Source: Balamuthia mandrillaris (Eukaryota > Discosea > Longamoebia > Balamuthiidae). From it: a stretch of 23,362 nt of DNA. Each line of letters starts with the position of its first letter. The first letter of the stretch is position 1. The stretch is from NCBI GenBank assembly GCA_031835245.1, contig JAVKOQ010000622.1, forward strand, positions 1 to 23,362, read 5' to 3'. The notes below the pieces were generated by a model. The model was not told where the DNA came from, made no database searches, and worked only from the letters and a program-made list of their open reading frames with translations. Positions 8,889 through 22,524 of this stretch are shown here, piece by piece. The translations under genes were made by a program, and so were the position numbers.

Positions 8889-10000
8889 ACCGTTCTCCTC
8901 CCCCCGCCCCGCTTCCTCCTTCTCTTTCTTTCTCGAAATTTTTCTCAATCATTGTTGATTGTCGATTTTCAGCGACAATTATTAATATATTGTATTTTTA
9001 CGAATAATTGTGGTAGTAATCGATGCGCCACGTCATTTTCACCGATAAAAGTTGTCAAGTTTCTCCAACCAAGGAGGGAGGGGGGAAAAGAAGAAGAACA
9101 GTTGTTGTTGTGGTTGTTTTTGTGGGTTTGTTTTTGTTATTATTTTTTTTTTTTTTTTTGAAAGATTGTTGTGACGAGTAGGAAAAGTGAGCTCCTCCTC
9201 CGAGCGCTTCCTGGTTTGTTGAAATCAATCAAGCCACTTTGCGGGAAAAAAAAAAAACAAAAGCCGGAAAGGTAGCGGCGCGTAAGGAAGCAGGTTTGGT
9301 TTACGTGAATGTGATTTGTTGTCTACACATCTCTCTCTTTTTTTGTGTGGTGTTTGTGTCGGCACTTCTCCCCCCCTTTTGTTTGTTTTAAAGGGATTTA
9401 AAAGGGTCTTTCTTTTGGTTGGCTTGATTTATTTTTGTATTTCAACTCTTTTTTTTTTCAAGACAAAGCGGCGTTCTTTGTTTTTTGTTTCAAGAAGAGA
9501 CGACTCATCTTTAAAAAATTTTCCAAACCCCCTCCAAATCTTTGTTATTAAGTTGACTCATCTCAGCCTTCCTTTTTTTTTTCTTTCTAACCGATTTTTT
9601 GTTTGATTTTTGCTTCAGGGATACGTAACATCTCCCTTCTCTTGCTGCGGAGGAAAGGCAAGAAAAGGCGAAAAGAGCAGAGAACCAGGAAAGAGAGAGA
9701 GAGACACTACAGCGTAATTCGTTGCTGTTGCCTTTCAAAGCTTCAGTTGGCTTGTTCGTTCAAAGAAGAAGCGGAGGAGAAAACGTACGAAATTCAGAAA
9801 ACAGGAAGAAAGAAGGAACGAAATTTGAACGGAAAAGAGGAGGAGCGAGGACACCTCTAACCGACTGCAGAAGAAAAAAAACAAGCCAAAGTCCAAAGTG
9901 ACGTCTTACCGTTGCAAGAGAGCAAAAATACATCCAGAAGAATAGGAAGAAAGAAGCTTTGCAAAGAAGGAAGAAGGAAGTTTCTTGTTCAAGTTCCCTG
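8889..10000. promoter_or_regulatory. Divergent intergenic region upstream of the two-span gene and PI3K
   Basis: About 1.1 kb between two head-to-head start codons, so it must hold both promoters and leaders. Visible items are a 7-bp inverted repeat, ATTGTCG at 8958-8964 and CGACAAT at 8973-8979 with an 8-nt loop, an AT-rich stretch after it, a T run near 9137-9154, and an A run near 9246-9257. The last 400 bases are A/G-rich with no convincing frame and look like PI3K leader. No TATA box stands out. Confidence 0.45.
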
Positions 10001-11333
10001 ATGCAAAGGGGTTCTGGAGCCACTACCAGTAAAGGGTCTCCATCTCCACGGGGCACATTGACGGCCGCTTCAAGACCCTCATCGTCCCCAGCAGCTACCG
10101 TTTCCCCTTCTACCTCTCCTCCCTCGTCGACTTCTCCTCCCTCGTCTACTCCTGTAACTCCTTCTTCGTCAGCATTGAAACCAGGCGAACACCGGTTTGA
10201 AAGTCAATTTTTCTACTGGCCTACAACATGCAGCCATTGTGGAACGTTGCTTTGTCTGGCTAAGGGTGTCCAATGCAGCGACTGCAACTTCACTGCTCAT
10301 GCGGAGTGTTTGGTCCACGTGCCGAAGAACTGCGCCACCTCTCGCTTGCGAAGGACCCGCAGCCTTACCTCTCCTATGGCTCGTGCCAGCCAAACCCGTG
10401 TCAAGAAGGAGGTACTATCCTATTCCTTCTCGGTTCTCGTTTTTGTTGTGCTAATCACTGTAAAATTTGCAGCAAGATATATTCAGCCGGCATAATATCA
10501 CGAAGGAGGGACCCTTATTGAAGATGGCTCTTGCTGATGCAAGCTGGAATCCTAAATGGGTTATTTTGAAAGGAGAGAACCTTTACTTTTTTAAACCTGA
10601 AAACGTACGCCTCATTATTCTAGTTGAATATCTTGTTCACATTCAGCTCCCAGTTCTCGCTCTCGCTCTCACTCTCTTCCCTCTTCAAACACTGATGCTG
10701 TTTTTGAATCTTTTTTCAGGACGTAAGAAAGTATGTTAGACCACAAGGCACTATCTCGCTGAAACCAGGTTTTTCAATATCAAATGTAAGCAAAGAAGGT
10801 ACTGGAAGGGATCATTGCTTCGTGATATACAACAACGATGGTGATTTCTACTTTGCTGCCCGCAACGAAGGAGAAAGAAAAGAATGGAAGCATGCTATCA
10901 AATATGAAACCAAAGCAATAGCCTACTCCCCTAATGAAGGCGAAGTCTACGAGAAGACTCCTGGAGAGGTCTCTCTCTCTCTCTCTCTCTCTCGTTATCT
11001 TCCCTCCTTAGCTCTTTTGCTAACCTGCTTTCGGGGGAAAAAAAAAGATGGCAGAGTCTTGGCTATTCATGTCTTATTTGGCCCAACCAGCCCACTTTGC
11101 TTGGGAAGACATCAAAACACAACGACAAAGGTTGTTGAATGTACCTGATATTGTCCAGCAGGTATTTCTTTCTCCGTTGTTGTCAATTCATTCTACTATT
11201 TCTAAATACTAAATCAACAACGGATAAAGGCACCTCAACCACCTGAGATGATTCCGAGCATTGCTCTACGGCCTGCTACTCTGGAAGGTCAGGAAGAAAT
11301 TGCTTATTTTAGGGCTAAAATTGAAAAGTAATC

Positions 11334-11367
<34 letters not shown>

Positions 11368-13497
11368 TTTCCGCCTTAACTGCATCTCACCACTCTCCCT
11401 TACTCTCATAAGTGTGACGAAGTTACTGGAAAAAAGAAGTAAAGTTCGTTTGATCAACGCTGAGATCACGAGCAATGCAATCGCTACCAACTTTCCCTCC
11501 GCTTTCCTGGTTCATTTTCGGTATCACCAGCTGCGTAATCGAGTACGTTGTCGCCGTGACGATACTCTATTCAAAGTCATTCGGGATGACTTGTTGTTGC
11601 ACATCCAACCAACCGACTTGAGCGTGTCATGGGTGCCTCTCAGTGCTGAAGACTACGTTGTCAAGTTGGGTCGCTGCAATGAGTACATTTTTGATACCAA
11701 CGTGCCCCTTTCTTCGATTCAATACGTGAGAGACTGCATCACCAAATCACAAGTCATCGAGTTTGAGTTAGTTGAGTATGAGCCTCTCAAATCCAAAGCG
11801 GCAAATCGGGTTCGTAGAAACGAAACAAACTAGTGCAAAAGAACACTAGCTAACTAACTATGCTTTCTTACTTTCTCTATGTGGTGACAACAGCTTAACA
11901 GTTTGCCAACGAGTGAACAAGCACAACAATCATTTTGCTCAATCAAAGCAGACAAAGCTTTAGGACTTGCCACTCGTCTTGACTACTGTTACAACATTGC
12001 GGATGTGACCAAAAAGTTCGAGCTTAAGATATGCAGAGTGGAGAACTTTAGCAAGCAGGCGCTCTACGCCACCAACAAGTTTTTCCGCAATGACATCGAA
12101 GGAGAAGGCATCAACCTCTTTGTAATAGCTGCCCTTTACTACGGCGGCGAGCTCATTGCCCCGCCCATTTACACACAACCTGTTCGTGGAAGGCCTGTTT
12201 GGAATGAGTGGATGCAGTGCGAGAGCGTTCGCATGTGTGACATTCCACGCGAAACCCGCATCTGCTTCTCATTCTACGCTTGCTTAGGCGAGCAGAGCGG
12301 AACTTTGGCCAAGTTTCAACAGCTGTTGAGAGGAGGATATACTGAGTTTGTGTCGTTGGGGTGGGTTAACTACAACCTCGTGGACTTTACTGGCGTTGTT
12401 GCCACTGGACGTCGTAAAATTCACATGTGGCCCCCTACTTCTACCGCCCAAAATCCTTTTGGTACTCTTTTCTCTCTGTCTCTCTGTCTCTGTCTCTCTT
12501 TGTCTCTCTCTGCCTCTCTCTCTCTTTGTCTCTCTTTGTCTCTCTTTGTCTCTCTTTGTCTCTCTTTGTCTCTCTTTCTCTTTCTCTTTCTCTTTCTCTT
12601 TCTCTTTCTCTTTCTCTTTCTCTTTCTCTTTCTCTTTCTCTTTCTCTTTCTCTTTCTCTTTCTCTCTCTTCCGTCTTTTCTTGTAGCGTTAGATTCTTTC
12701 TTACTCCTCTTCCCGTCTACAGGCACTTGCGTTTCAAATTTGGATCCCAAGTCTTTGGCTCTTGTGATTGAGTTTGATTCCACATCACCAAGACCTGTCG
12801 TGTTTGTGGATGATATTCCAGAGCCATTCGTAACGGAAAAAGAAAAAATCGGGGAAGAAGCGGAAGAACCAGAAAAAGAGAAAGAGGAGGAGGCAGAAGT
12901 AAGCAGGTTGTTGGGAAAACTCGATATGGAAGAAATAGAAGACAAAGAGCCGGACCCTCAAGAAAGAAAGCAATTAGAGGCTATCTGCAAACGAGGTTTT
13001 TTCTTCTTTCAACGCTTAATGATATGCTTTGGATTGCTTACCGTGATTTCTCTTGATTTTGTTATGCTTACCCCCTACAGATGCTCTCTGTTGCATGAAC
13101 AGCAAAGAAAAGAAATTGGTTTGGGCGTATCGCTACTATCTCATGAGACAATATCCTCAAGCTCTCTCCAAAGTGCTTCTCGCAGTGGCGTGGAATATGC
13201 GATCCTGTGTGGAAGAAGCTCACAAGCTGTTGCGTAGATGGGAACCAATTCCTCATATCTACGCGTTGGAGCTTCTCGACGTTCGCTTTCCGGACACAAA
13301 AGTTCGTCAGTTCGCCGTCTCTTGTCTGCGTGACTTGAGCGATAGAGAACTGGTCGAGTTCTTGCCTCAATTAGTTCAGGTCCTTAAATCGGAGCCCTAT
13401 CATTACTCTGCTTTGTCTGAATTCCTTTTGTTACGGTCGATAAGCAGCATCGTTGTTGGTCATCCCTTTTTCTGGCATCTCACTGTATGATCCTCTT

Positions 13498-13565
<68 letters not shown>

Positions 13566-14764
13566 GCTCTCGCTCTCTCTCGTTGTTCTAAATGACCTCC
13601 CGATAAATGCAGTCGGAGATACATCTTGCAGATATAGCTGTACGATTCAAGCTTTTGCTGGAAGGCTTGCTTCAAGGATGGGGAGACGACGAGGTTATCC
13701 AAGAATTTGCAAACCAGCTCAAAATAGTGGAGTCTGTGGCCAACGTCGCCAAGTCCATCAAAGAAGGACCCTACAACAAAGAAGAGAAGCAGCGAGCCCT
13801 CAAGCAGTACCTTCGAAAGCTGGACCTTCCCTCCTCCTTCCAACTGCCTAACAACCCCAAGTTTGAGGCCATCAACTTGATCCTGGACAAGTGTCGCGTG
13901 ATGGACTCGATGACACAACCGCTTTGGCTTGTGTTTGAGAATGCAGAGCGCTCCCTCACGCAAATCATATTCAAGGCAGGAGACGACCTGCGAACGGACA
14001 TATTGGTGCTTCAAATGATGAGAATAATGGATGGCCTCTGGAAGAGCGAAGGCCTGGACCTCCACATGCAACCCTACCGCGCCGTATGTACTGGCAAAGA
14101 GGTGGGCATCATTGAAGTCATCGCCAACTCTCAGACCACGGCTGCTATTCAGCAGACTTATGGTGGCGGTGGCGCCGTCTCCGCCTTCTCTACCACCGCA
14201 ATAAGGGATTGGCTGCGGGACTGTAATCCAACGGAGAAAGCGCATGAGGACGCAATCAAGAACTTCACCCTCAGCTGTGCCGGCTACTGCGTGGCCACCT
14301 ACATCTTGGGCATCGGTGATCGGCACAACGACAACATCATGTGCTCTTACTCTGGCAACATGTTCCACATCGACTTTGGGTACTTTTTGGGAAAGCGGGT
14401 AACCTTTGTCGGCATTCCTCGCGAGACCACTCCCTTTGTGTTGACGCCAGAGTTTGCGGAGGCAATGGGCGGCGAGGGCAGCACTAACTTCAAACGGTTC
14501 GTGCATCACTGCTGCAAGGCCTACAACATCCTCCGCAAGCATGGCCACCTCTTCATCACTCTCTTTGTCATGATGCTGAGCAGCGGCATTGAGCAGTTGC
14601 ACGACTTTGAGGATCTATACTACTTGCGCGATGCTCTCTCGTTGGAGCTGACGGAGACGCAAGCTGCCGCCAAGTTCACCAACCTCATCTATCAGAGCCT
14701 TCACAACCAAATGACTCGAGTCAACAACATGGTGCATATCCACTTTCATCCAAAGAACAAGTAA
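10001..14764 (+). CDS. Phosphoinositide 3-kinase, class I-like, with N-terminal C1 and PH domains
   Basis: Exons 10001-10411, 10473-10604, 10720-10968, 11048-11161, 11230-11327, 11413-11809, 11894-12461, 12723-12995, 13081-13484 and 13613-14764 agree in phase at all nine junctions (1265 residues). Order: Ser/Pro-rich start; C1 zinc finger 64-111 with H64, C77, C80, C92, C95, H100, C103 and C111; PH domain about 146-253 (WNPKWVILKGENLYFF, ERKEWKHAI); Ras-binding-like region about 340-440; C2 about 508-690 (ELKICRVENF, VWNEWM, LGWVNYNLVDF); helical domain 748-882 (ALELLDVRFPD, CLRDLSDRELVEFL); kinase domain with FKAGDDLRTD (K1003), catalytic GIGDRHNDN (D1118-N1123), DFG at D1136 and loop PRETTPFVLT. 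It should phosphorylate the inositol 3-position at the plasma membrane or endosomes. All catalytic residues are present. No p85-binding (ABD) domain is visible. The lipid choice is not settled: the loop is less basic than in class I. Confidence 0.95.
12471..12668 (+). repeat. TCTCTT then (TTTCTC)n microsatellite in PI3K intron 7
   Basis: An imperfect TCTCTT/TCTCTG part grades into a regular hexamer array from about 12568. It fills most of the 261-bp intron 12462-12722, which would otherwise be of ordinary size. It is open in all three forward frames but lies between a clean donor and a clean acceptor of matching phase, so it is intronic. Confidence 0.9.
13503..13561 (+). repeat. (CT)n tract in PI3K intron 9
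   Basis: A near-perfect dinucleotide run of about 58 bases in the intron 13485-13612. Shorter CT runs lie in PI3K introns 4 (10971-10992) and 5 (11337-11363). Confidence 0.9.
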
Positions 14765-15155
14765 GCGGTGGTGCTCCATCTGTTCTTCTCACCTCTCCTC
14801 CCTCGTCGACTTCTCCTCCTTATATTGTACAGCAAACAAACCACTCAACTTTATGTACCTATTAATTAATGCTTATTTTATTCATTATTTGAATGTAAGA
14901 AACTTTTAAAAAAAAGCTACCTGTTGTGCAATTCCACTAAGTTTCGCTGTGTTTTTAACGGGATAAGACTTGGAGCAACTCCATCCCCCTTTCCGTTTTG
15001 CCATTCCTAATCCTTACTAAAAGTGGAAAAAAGCAAAACAGAAAATAACAAGAAAAAGGAAGCAAGGTGGATAGTGCAGTTGAAAAAGGAGTTCCCCGGA
15101 CATGACAACTTTGTAAACTCCGTCTGACTTTTGTATTCCTTCTTTGTGTGTTTAG
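14765..15155. other. Spacer downstream of PI3K; no gene seen
   Basis: AT-rich PI3K 3' flank (14820-14920) with no exact AATAAA on the + strand, then an A/G-rich stretch to about 15080 and a T-rich stretch that ends in a plausible acceptor at 15155. The start codon of the next gene should lie here, but the few ATGs do not give a phase-compatible first exon. Confidence 0.4.
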
Positions 15156-15702
15156 CCTGTTCTGGACGAGCCTCTATTTTAGGTGATACTCAGCCTGATC
15201 CCCCTTCCCTCAATCGGAAACTCCGAGAGGAATTGGTAGGAAAACTCGTGAAAGTAAGAAAAAACGTGTTCTTTTCCTTTCGTGTTTTTTTCTTTTCTGT
15301 TTTTGCAACCGGAACGAACTGAGTTGTTCCCTTTTTAACATTCATTTTCCTTTCTCGTTGCTCCTGATCCAACAGGCCGTTTTTTTTTGACGTTTAAAAA
15401 AAACTAGTCAAAGGAGGAGAATTACGCATTTTCCGATTGTATGATTTTCTTTCTCCGGTTTTCACTGCTATCGCCAGGTGAGGGCGGGGAGGGTGCGACA
15501 AGATGAATGCGCCTGCCTTAATTCTTACTTTATATACTGTTGTTCCATTCTACATTTCTTATTTTTTTCTAAAAAAACAAACTCCGAGCAACAGGCAGTC
15601 AACGAAATAGGAGTGGTAGCACAAGTGCTGGCTGAGATGAAAAAACACAGTGTTGCGCTTGGGAACATAACTGCTAGGGTTTCTTTCACGTCCTTTTCCA
15701 TT

Positions 15703-15736
<34 letters not shown>

Positions 15737-16518
15737 GTTCTCTCTCTCTCTCTCTCTCTGGCTCTCTTCTAGCTCTCTCGTTCTCACCCGTGCGACACGT
15801 TCACATTATTTCCCTATCAAAGATTCACATGATAACAGAAGACATGATGGCGATGCTGCGGCTGTCCCAAACCAAGACGTTGAGTGTTGCTGAAGGACAC
15901 AGTTTACAACACAATCTTGTTGTCTTTTGCGCCCTGAACGATGAGAAAGCCCGTCTAGAGAGAGTAAGTTTTTGCTTATGCTACTTTGCCATTTTGCTCT
16001 CTCGTTCAAAAGAGGTACTAACATGTTTTCAGTTGAGCTCCACTTTTACAATAAAACCATGGAAGCAGGGAAAAGAAACAAACGAGGAAGAGGAACCTTG
16101 TTGGGTTAACAAAACGTTGCAAGTGGTGCTTCCTGCAGAAGAGAAAGATAGTCTTTCTGGAGAACAAACGGAAAGCAGCGGCACAGAACAAGAGCAAGGA
16201 GAAACTACCGTGAAATGCAGCAAACGAAAGCGGAAGAGAAAGCAAGAGAGAAAATGGCACTTGTGCGTTCCCCTCGACAGTGGATTCCACGCTGCTCCAT
16301 CGCCACCAGTTTCTTGCTCTACTTCTACTGTTACCGCTACTTCTTTCTCCCAAACCGCTACAGAAGCCGAAAGGGAAGATGAGGGAGATGATGAGAAAGA
16401 AGCAAGCGACGACCCGGCCTCTTCAAAACGGAGCCGCACAACGAATGCTTCAACCACTGCCGCCTCAACTACTGCCGCCCGGCCGAAATGCATGACTCTT
16501 GACTTTTTGCTAAACTGA
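15156..16518 (+). CDS. Unrecognised protein with a basic and acidic low-complexity C-terminal half; 5' exon not found
   Basis: Exons 15156 (or 15183)-15253, 15595-15678, 15823-15963 and 16033-16518 are all joined in phase 0. The first part is helical and charged (LNRKLREELVGKLVKAVNEI, VVAQVLAEMKKHSVALGNI, ITEDMMAMLRLSQTKTL, ALNDEKARLERL), suggesting alpha-helical packing or a coiled coil. The second half has a run of Lys/Arg (KRKRKRKQERK) that looks like a nuclear localisation signal, an acidic stretch and a Ser/Thr/Ala-rich tail ending MTLDFLLN. A nuclear protein is my inference from the basic cluster. I do not recognise the family. The most 5' exon here needs an upstream exon ending in phase 1, and no ATG exon of that phase is visible in the 390 bp before it, so either a leader exon lies elsewhere or the start is not modelled. 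Confidence 0.55.
15712..15762 (+). repeat. (CT)n tract in an intron of the unrecognised gene
   Basis: CT runs interrupted by short GT and GG units, within the intron 15679-15822, again pyrimidine on the sense strand. Confidence 0.85.
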
Positions 16519-16809
16519 ACGGAAAGAGGAACCAAGCAGGCTGTTGCCAGTGTACATTTCAAGTTTTGTTTTTGAATGGAGAATTGTCCTTTTCTTTGTC
16601 CCAAAAGAAATGTAAAGGAAAGAAGACAAGAAAGATAGAAAACAAATACCTTTCGAAAGGTCGAATCAGAAATGGCCCCTCCGTTTTTGGGGTCAGCTGG
16701 CCAAGGAGACGAGCGGAGCAGAGAGCCGATGGATGGCCTGCTCGATGATGGTCCTCCTCCCGTTTCAAATAATACACATTTACTCTACGAATATTTCAAA
16801 TATTAAACA

Positions 16810-18889
<2,080 letters not shown>

Positions 18890-19138
18890 GGCGCTTAAAA
18901 CCCAGCTGATAACATTTTTATTTAATCTAATATTTTTTTTTAAGTGGAGTATAATGCCTTGCTCATAATGCGAAACCGTAAAAGTAACAGCTTGCTCCCT
19001 TCATTTGAGTGATTGCACCGGTTTTGCCCTAGGAACAAAAAGATAAGCGGAAGCCGATGAATTAAATACCACCGCTTTATTCGTCATTTATTTTCTGGAG
19101 GGCCGTTGTAACTTGTTTGGTGTTACTAACGTTTGAAG

Positions 19139-21905
19139 ATGAAGGCAGCAACTACCTTGACCTCCGTTTTGTTTTTAGTCTTGCTGGTTTCTGTTGCCTC
19201 TGCTAAAACTGGTATGAATTTGTCACTATATATTCTTTTTTGACCTTTGTTTGGTTTGTGCAACTAACCCCCTCCTGTTCTTAAAACCTGCAGGTTACTT
19301 CGAAACTGGAGCAGCTGGAATAAATCCCAGTTGCACGCAAAGCGAACCTTGTGCCGACCCTTTTGCATACTTGTCCAACAACACCTTTGACGAGTACGTG
19401 TTGGCCTCAGGAGACTACACCGTGGACTCGGCAGTTGTACTCACGAAACCCTTCACTCTAAGGTCGTTTTTCTCCTTGGCAGTTGTTGTTGTTGTTCTTC
19501 TTGTTCTTCTTGTTCTTCTTGTTCTTCTTCTTCTCCTTTTATTCTCTCTTCTCGAATATTCATGCTCTGAGCATCAACTCAAAAAGAAAATGGAGGGAAA
19601 GAGATGAAAACGAGCCGGTGGTCCTCACAAGCTTTGGTTCCAAGTTGTTCTATCTTGACATGCAACAGCCGTTAACAGGGGCAGTCACCTGGAGTTTCCA
19701 AGACATTATTATGCAATGCAGTAACGGTTATGCCATCGACATGTTCGATGGCGGGGATGGCCAAGCCCATTTAGAACTGCACAACGTGACAATCCGCAAC
19801 TCTGGAGGAGGTGTTATTGTATGGAATCATATATTGGAAACGAACAATCTCATCATCAGCAATATTTCTTGTCAATCTGGCGAACGTACGTAGCACCTTC
19901 TCCACTTTCAAACCATTTCTTCTGCTTCGTTCCGTCTCATTTAAACCGCTCTTTCCCCCCAAGCATTGGCAGTATTATATTCAAACTGGACTTTCACAGA
20001 CGTTACCTTGCTAAACAATTGCCTTGGTGGCGATTATGGTACCTTATTCTCTCTTTTTTAAACTTTTATGCCAGGCTGTCTTCTCATTCCCCTGTTTTCG
20101 GATACAAAAGTGAGCGTCGCTTCTGTTGCAGGAACTGAGGCTATTTCTTCGGGGGGCTCCCTTGTCTTCAGTAACAATCGTGGGAGCTCCGATGGCGCAG
20201 TGCTTGACATCGGCGGTTCGACATTTGTTTTGGATCGCACTCAGGTCTCCTTTTTCGATAATACAGCCTCGATAGGCAGCCTCGGTATTTCTCTTGTTCT
20301 TTTGGGGCTGATTTTCTTTTACCAATTTTTTTCTCTCTCTGTTTTGTAGTTTTGCTGTCTGGCTCTGAATGGCTAAGCACTGGGCAGATACTTTTTCAGA
20401 CAAACTCGGCGGGCAGCCTGATTCAGACGGCGTCTGGCTCCGGATTCCAAAGTCTATTGCCTCTCCAGATGTTGGATAATGTCTTGTTCAACCCTGACGC
20501 GCCATTCGACCTCGAGGAAAGCACCTATTTTTGCGCTATTCCATGTAACAGTAGCGAATGTGACTGTAACCACCTGCCTCTAGTTTCTTGGAACGTTTCA
20601 TCCCAACTGTTGGACTTGACTACTTCTGAAGGCACGCTTGTCTTTCCTCTCATCATAAATCCACCTGCACCTTTCGGCTTTCATGTTCCTCTTTTATTGG
20701 AACTGTCTGATGGTTTGTTGTACCCACAACAATTTACCATTCAGCCGTTGCCTTCTACCACTACCGCATCCACTTTGAACGTTACATTGGAGATCTCACA
20801 AAACAGTTCGCATGCGGAGCTGGCCATCACGAAGACGCTTGCGTTGAGCCAACCAGCTACAATCGCATTCTTCCCTGCATCTACTCTCTTGGGTTCCACA
20901 TTCAACTTCTTCCTCTCCTCTGACCACCTGCAATTAACAATGGCTCCTTTCATTCCTCTGACCAACCGCACCGTCTACCAACCTGAACAAAGCGAGATAT
21001 CGGTCAGCTTTCCGAACAACAACAAACCGGATCACACCCTTGCCCTCCATGACCCGCAAGACAACCACCCCCTGGCCAATTACTCTATCACCGCTCTGTT
21101 TGCCACTTTGATGGAGGTGGATCAAGATGGAGAGACGGTGAGCATGGTGTCCTTGCAAGACACAGATTTCGTGATGGAAGAGCTGGGCAACACCAGCTTC
21201 AATCTCAACCACGCCCTTCCCTTCATCTCCTTCTCCGCCGACATCGCCTCCTTCACCTCAGTTGGAACAGGAAAGAAGGTGAATTTGACGGAGAGCATGA
21301 AGATGGAGATGAACTTCACCATGTTTGCAGAAGAACAAGAAATAGAGTTTGCAGACGTGGAGCAGGTCATGGCGGCCAATACCCTCAAGTGGAGCTTGTT
21401 CCTCTCTTCCTGGCCCTTCCAACATCGCAACCATTCCTTGCAGCTTCACCTCTCCCTCAGCAGCCAGGATGGCCCCATCGCTGAGGGTGTGGAAGAAGTG
21501 GAGGAGAATGGAGTGTTTTCCTTTGTGTTGAGGACGGAGAACACAGAGATTCCTTTCAACGTCTTACCCCTGGCTCTATCACAAGGAAAAAGAGCGGAGG
21601 TGGGGGCAGAATGGAGGGGAGTGGAGCAAGAGATGGTGGTGCAGTTGCCATGGTTCGAGCACTCAATGTTGTTGGACCCTGACATGTCATTGTTGGTGGG
21701 AGAAGCAGAAGAAGAAGGAAAGGAGAAGGATGAGAATGACGGACTGTGGTGGAAGATCGTGGTGCCAGTGGTGGTGGTGTTGGTGGTGGCGGTGGTGGTT
21801 GTGATTGCGGTGGTGGGTGTCACCATGTTGAAGAGAAGGAGCAAGCAGAGAAGGGTGAGAGTGGCCAACAAGTTGAAATCTGGTTCTTGTGAAGCGAATT
21901 TTTAA
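19139..21905 (+). CDS. Type I surface protein: signal peptide, beta-helix-like ectodomain, one membrane span
   Basis: Exons 19139-19211, 19294-19462, 19602-19885, 19973-20038, 20132-20284 and 20350-21905 agree in phase (766 residues). The first exon is a signal peptide (MKAATTLTSVLFLVLLVSVA, cleavage after SAK or so). Then come YFETGAAG, a Cys pair (SCTQSEPCADPF) and short Asn/Gly-rich rungs (LHNVTIRNSGGGV, SGGSLVFSNNRGS, VSFFDNTASIG) in the style of right-handed parallel beta-helices (pectin-lyase fold). Residues about 280-700 are beta-rich, with many N-glycosylation sites, then an acidic linker, WWKIVVPVVVV and a span (about 717-742), and a basic tail of 24 residues. It should face outward on the plasma membrane or a vacuole. 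I know no function; adhesion or recognition is a guess. A weak TATA-like ATTAAATA lies 75 bases before the ATG. Partial paralogues lie on both sides. Confidence 0.85.
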
Positions 21906-21909
21906 TAAA
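21904..21909 (+). terminator. AATAAA overlapping the stop codon
   Basis: The stop TAA (21903-21905) supplies the first two bases of the AATAAA at 21904-21909, followed by a T-rich stretch. If used, the 3' UTR is only a few tens of bases. Confidence 0.5.
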
Positions 21910-21986
21910 ATAACCCTTTTCTCCTTTTTTTTCTTGCATATCAGATTGTCCTCCAATGAAAAGAGCAATTATACCTACACAGCAAT

Positions 21987-22118
21987 CTGTGCAACTAAAT
22001 CCCTACCTTGTGGTAAGACAGGTTACTTCAAAACTGGAGCAGCTGGAATGACTCCCAGTTACATGCAAAAGGAACGTTGTGCCGATCCTTTTGCATACTT
22101 GTCCAACAACACCTTTGA
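21987..22118 (+). pseudogene. Partial duplicate of intron 1 end and exon 2 of the surface-protein gene
   Basis: From about 22019 to 22118 the sequence matches 19293-19392 with roughly nine differences in 100 bases (GYFKTGAAGMTPS against GYFETGAAGINPS; CADPFAYLSNNTF identical). The match begins about 30 bases earlier in what is intron in the parent (TGTGCAACTAA shared). It stops abruptly after the Asn-Asn-Thr-Phe codons, before the last quarter of the exon, and one of the paired cysteines is now Tyr. No signal-peptide exon or downstream exons follow in this orientation, so it cannot be a working copy. Confidence 0.8.
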
Positions 22119-22251
22119 AAGAAATAAAAAACAAGTTCGGGGAAACGAGGATGTTGCCTGGTTGCGCTCGATCGTATGCTGGTAGGAAGTCATAAACGGT
22201 CATTTGTTGTCGATCTCGATTGGTACTTGCTAGCGGAAGTTTGACATCCTC

Positions 22252-22474
22252 TCACTCTCTTGGTTTGCGAGTGAAAATATCCGTCACGAATGCCGTGTCT
22301 TGCAAGGACACCGTCCTCACCACCTTTCCTTCTTCGTCAACTTCCATCAAAGTGGCAAACCGCCTAACAAGTCGAAGACCAGCGGAAGAACAAGGGAGGA
22401 GGGAGTTGGTGGATCGGTGGTTAAAGAAAGAATGAGTCTGTTGCGAGGCAGGGAAGACCAACTGCGGGGAACAA

Positions 22475-22524
<50 letters not shown>

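Noticed and set aside
8958-8979. Inverted repeat ATTGTCG / CGACAAT as a terminator or regulatory hairpin
   Set aside because: A 7-bp stem with an 8-nt loop is short, eukaryotic genes do not use such terminators, and one occurrence in 1.1 kb of AT-rich sequence is not notable. It is mentioned only as part of the intergenic entry.
8280-9161. A 293-residue + strand frame
   Set aside because: It is the antisense of exon 1 of the two-span membrane protein, whose exons join in frame on the other strand; the + frame lacks motifs.
12421-12945. Arg/Lys-repeat and Ser/Leu-repeat open frames across the TTTCTC array
   Set aside because: They are frame-open only because of the hexamer repeat; the surrounding C2-domain exons join in phase when the array is removed as an intron.
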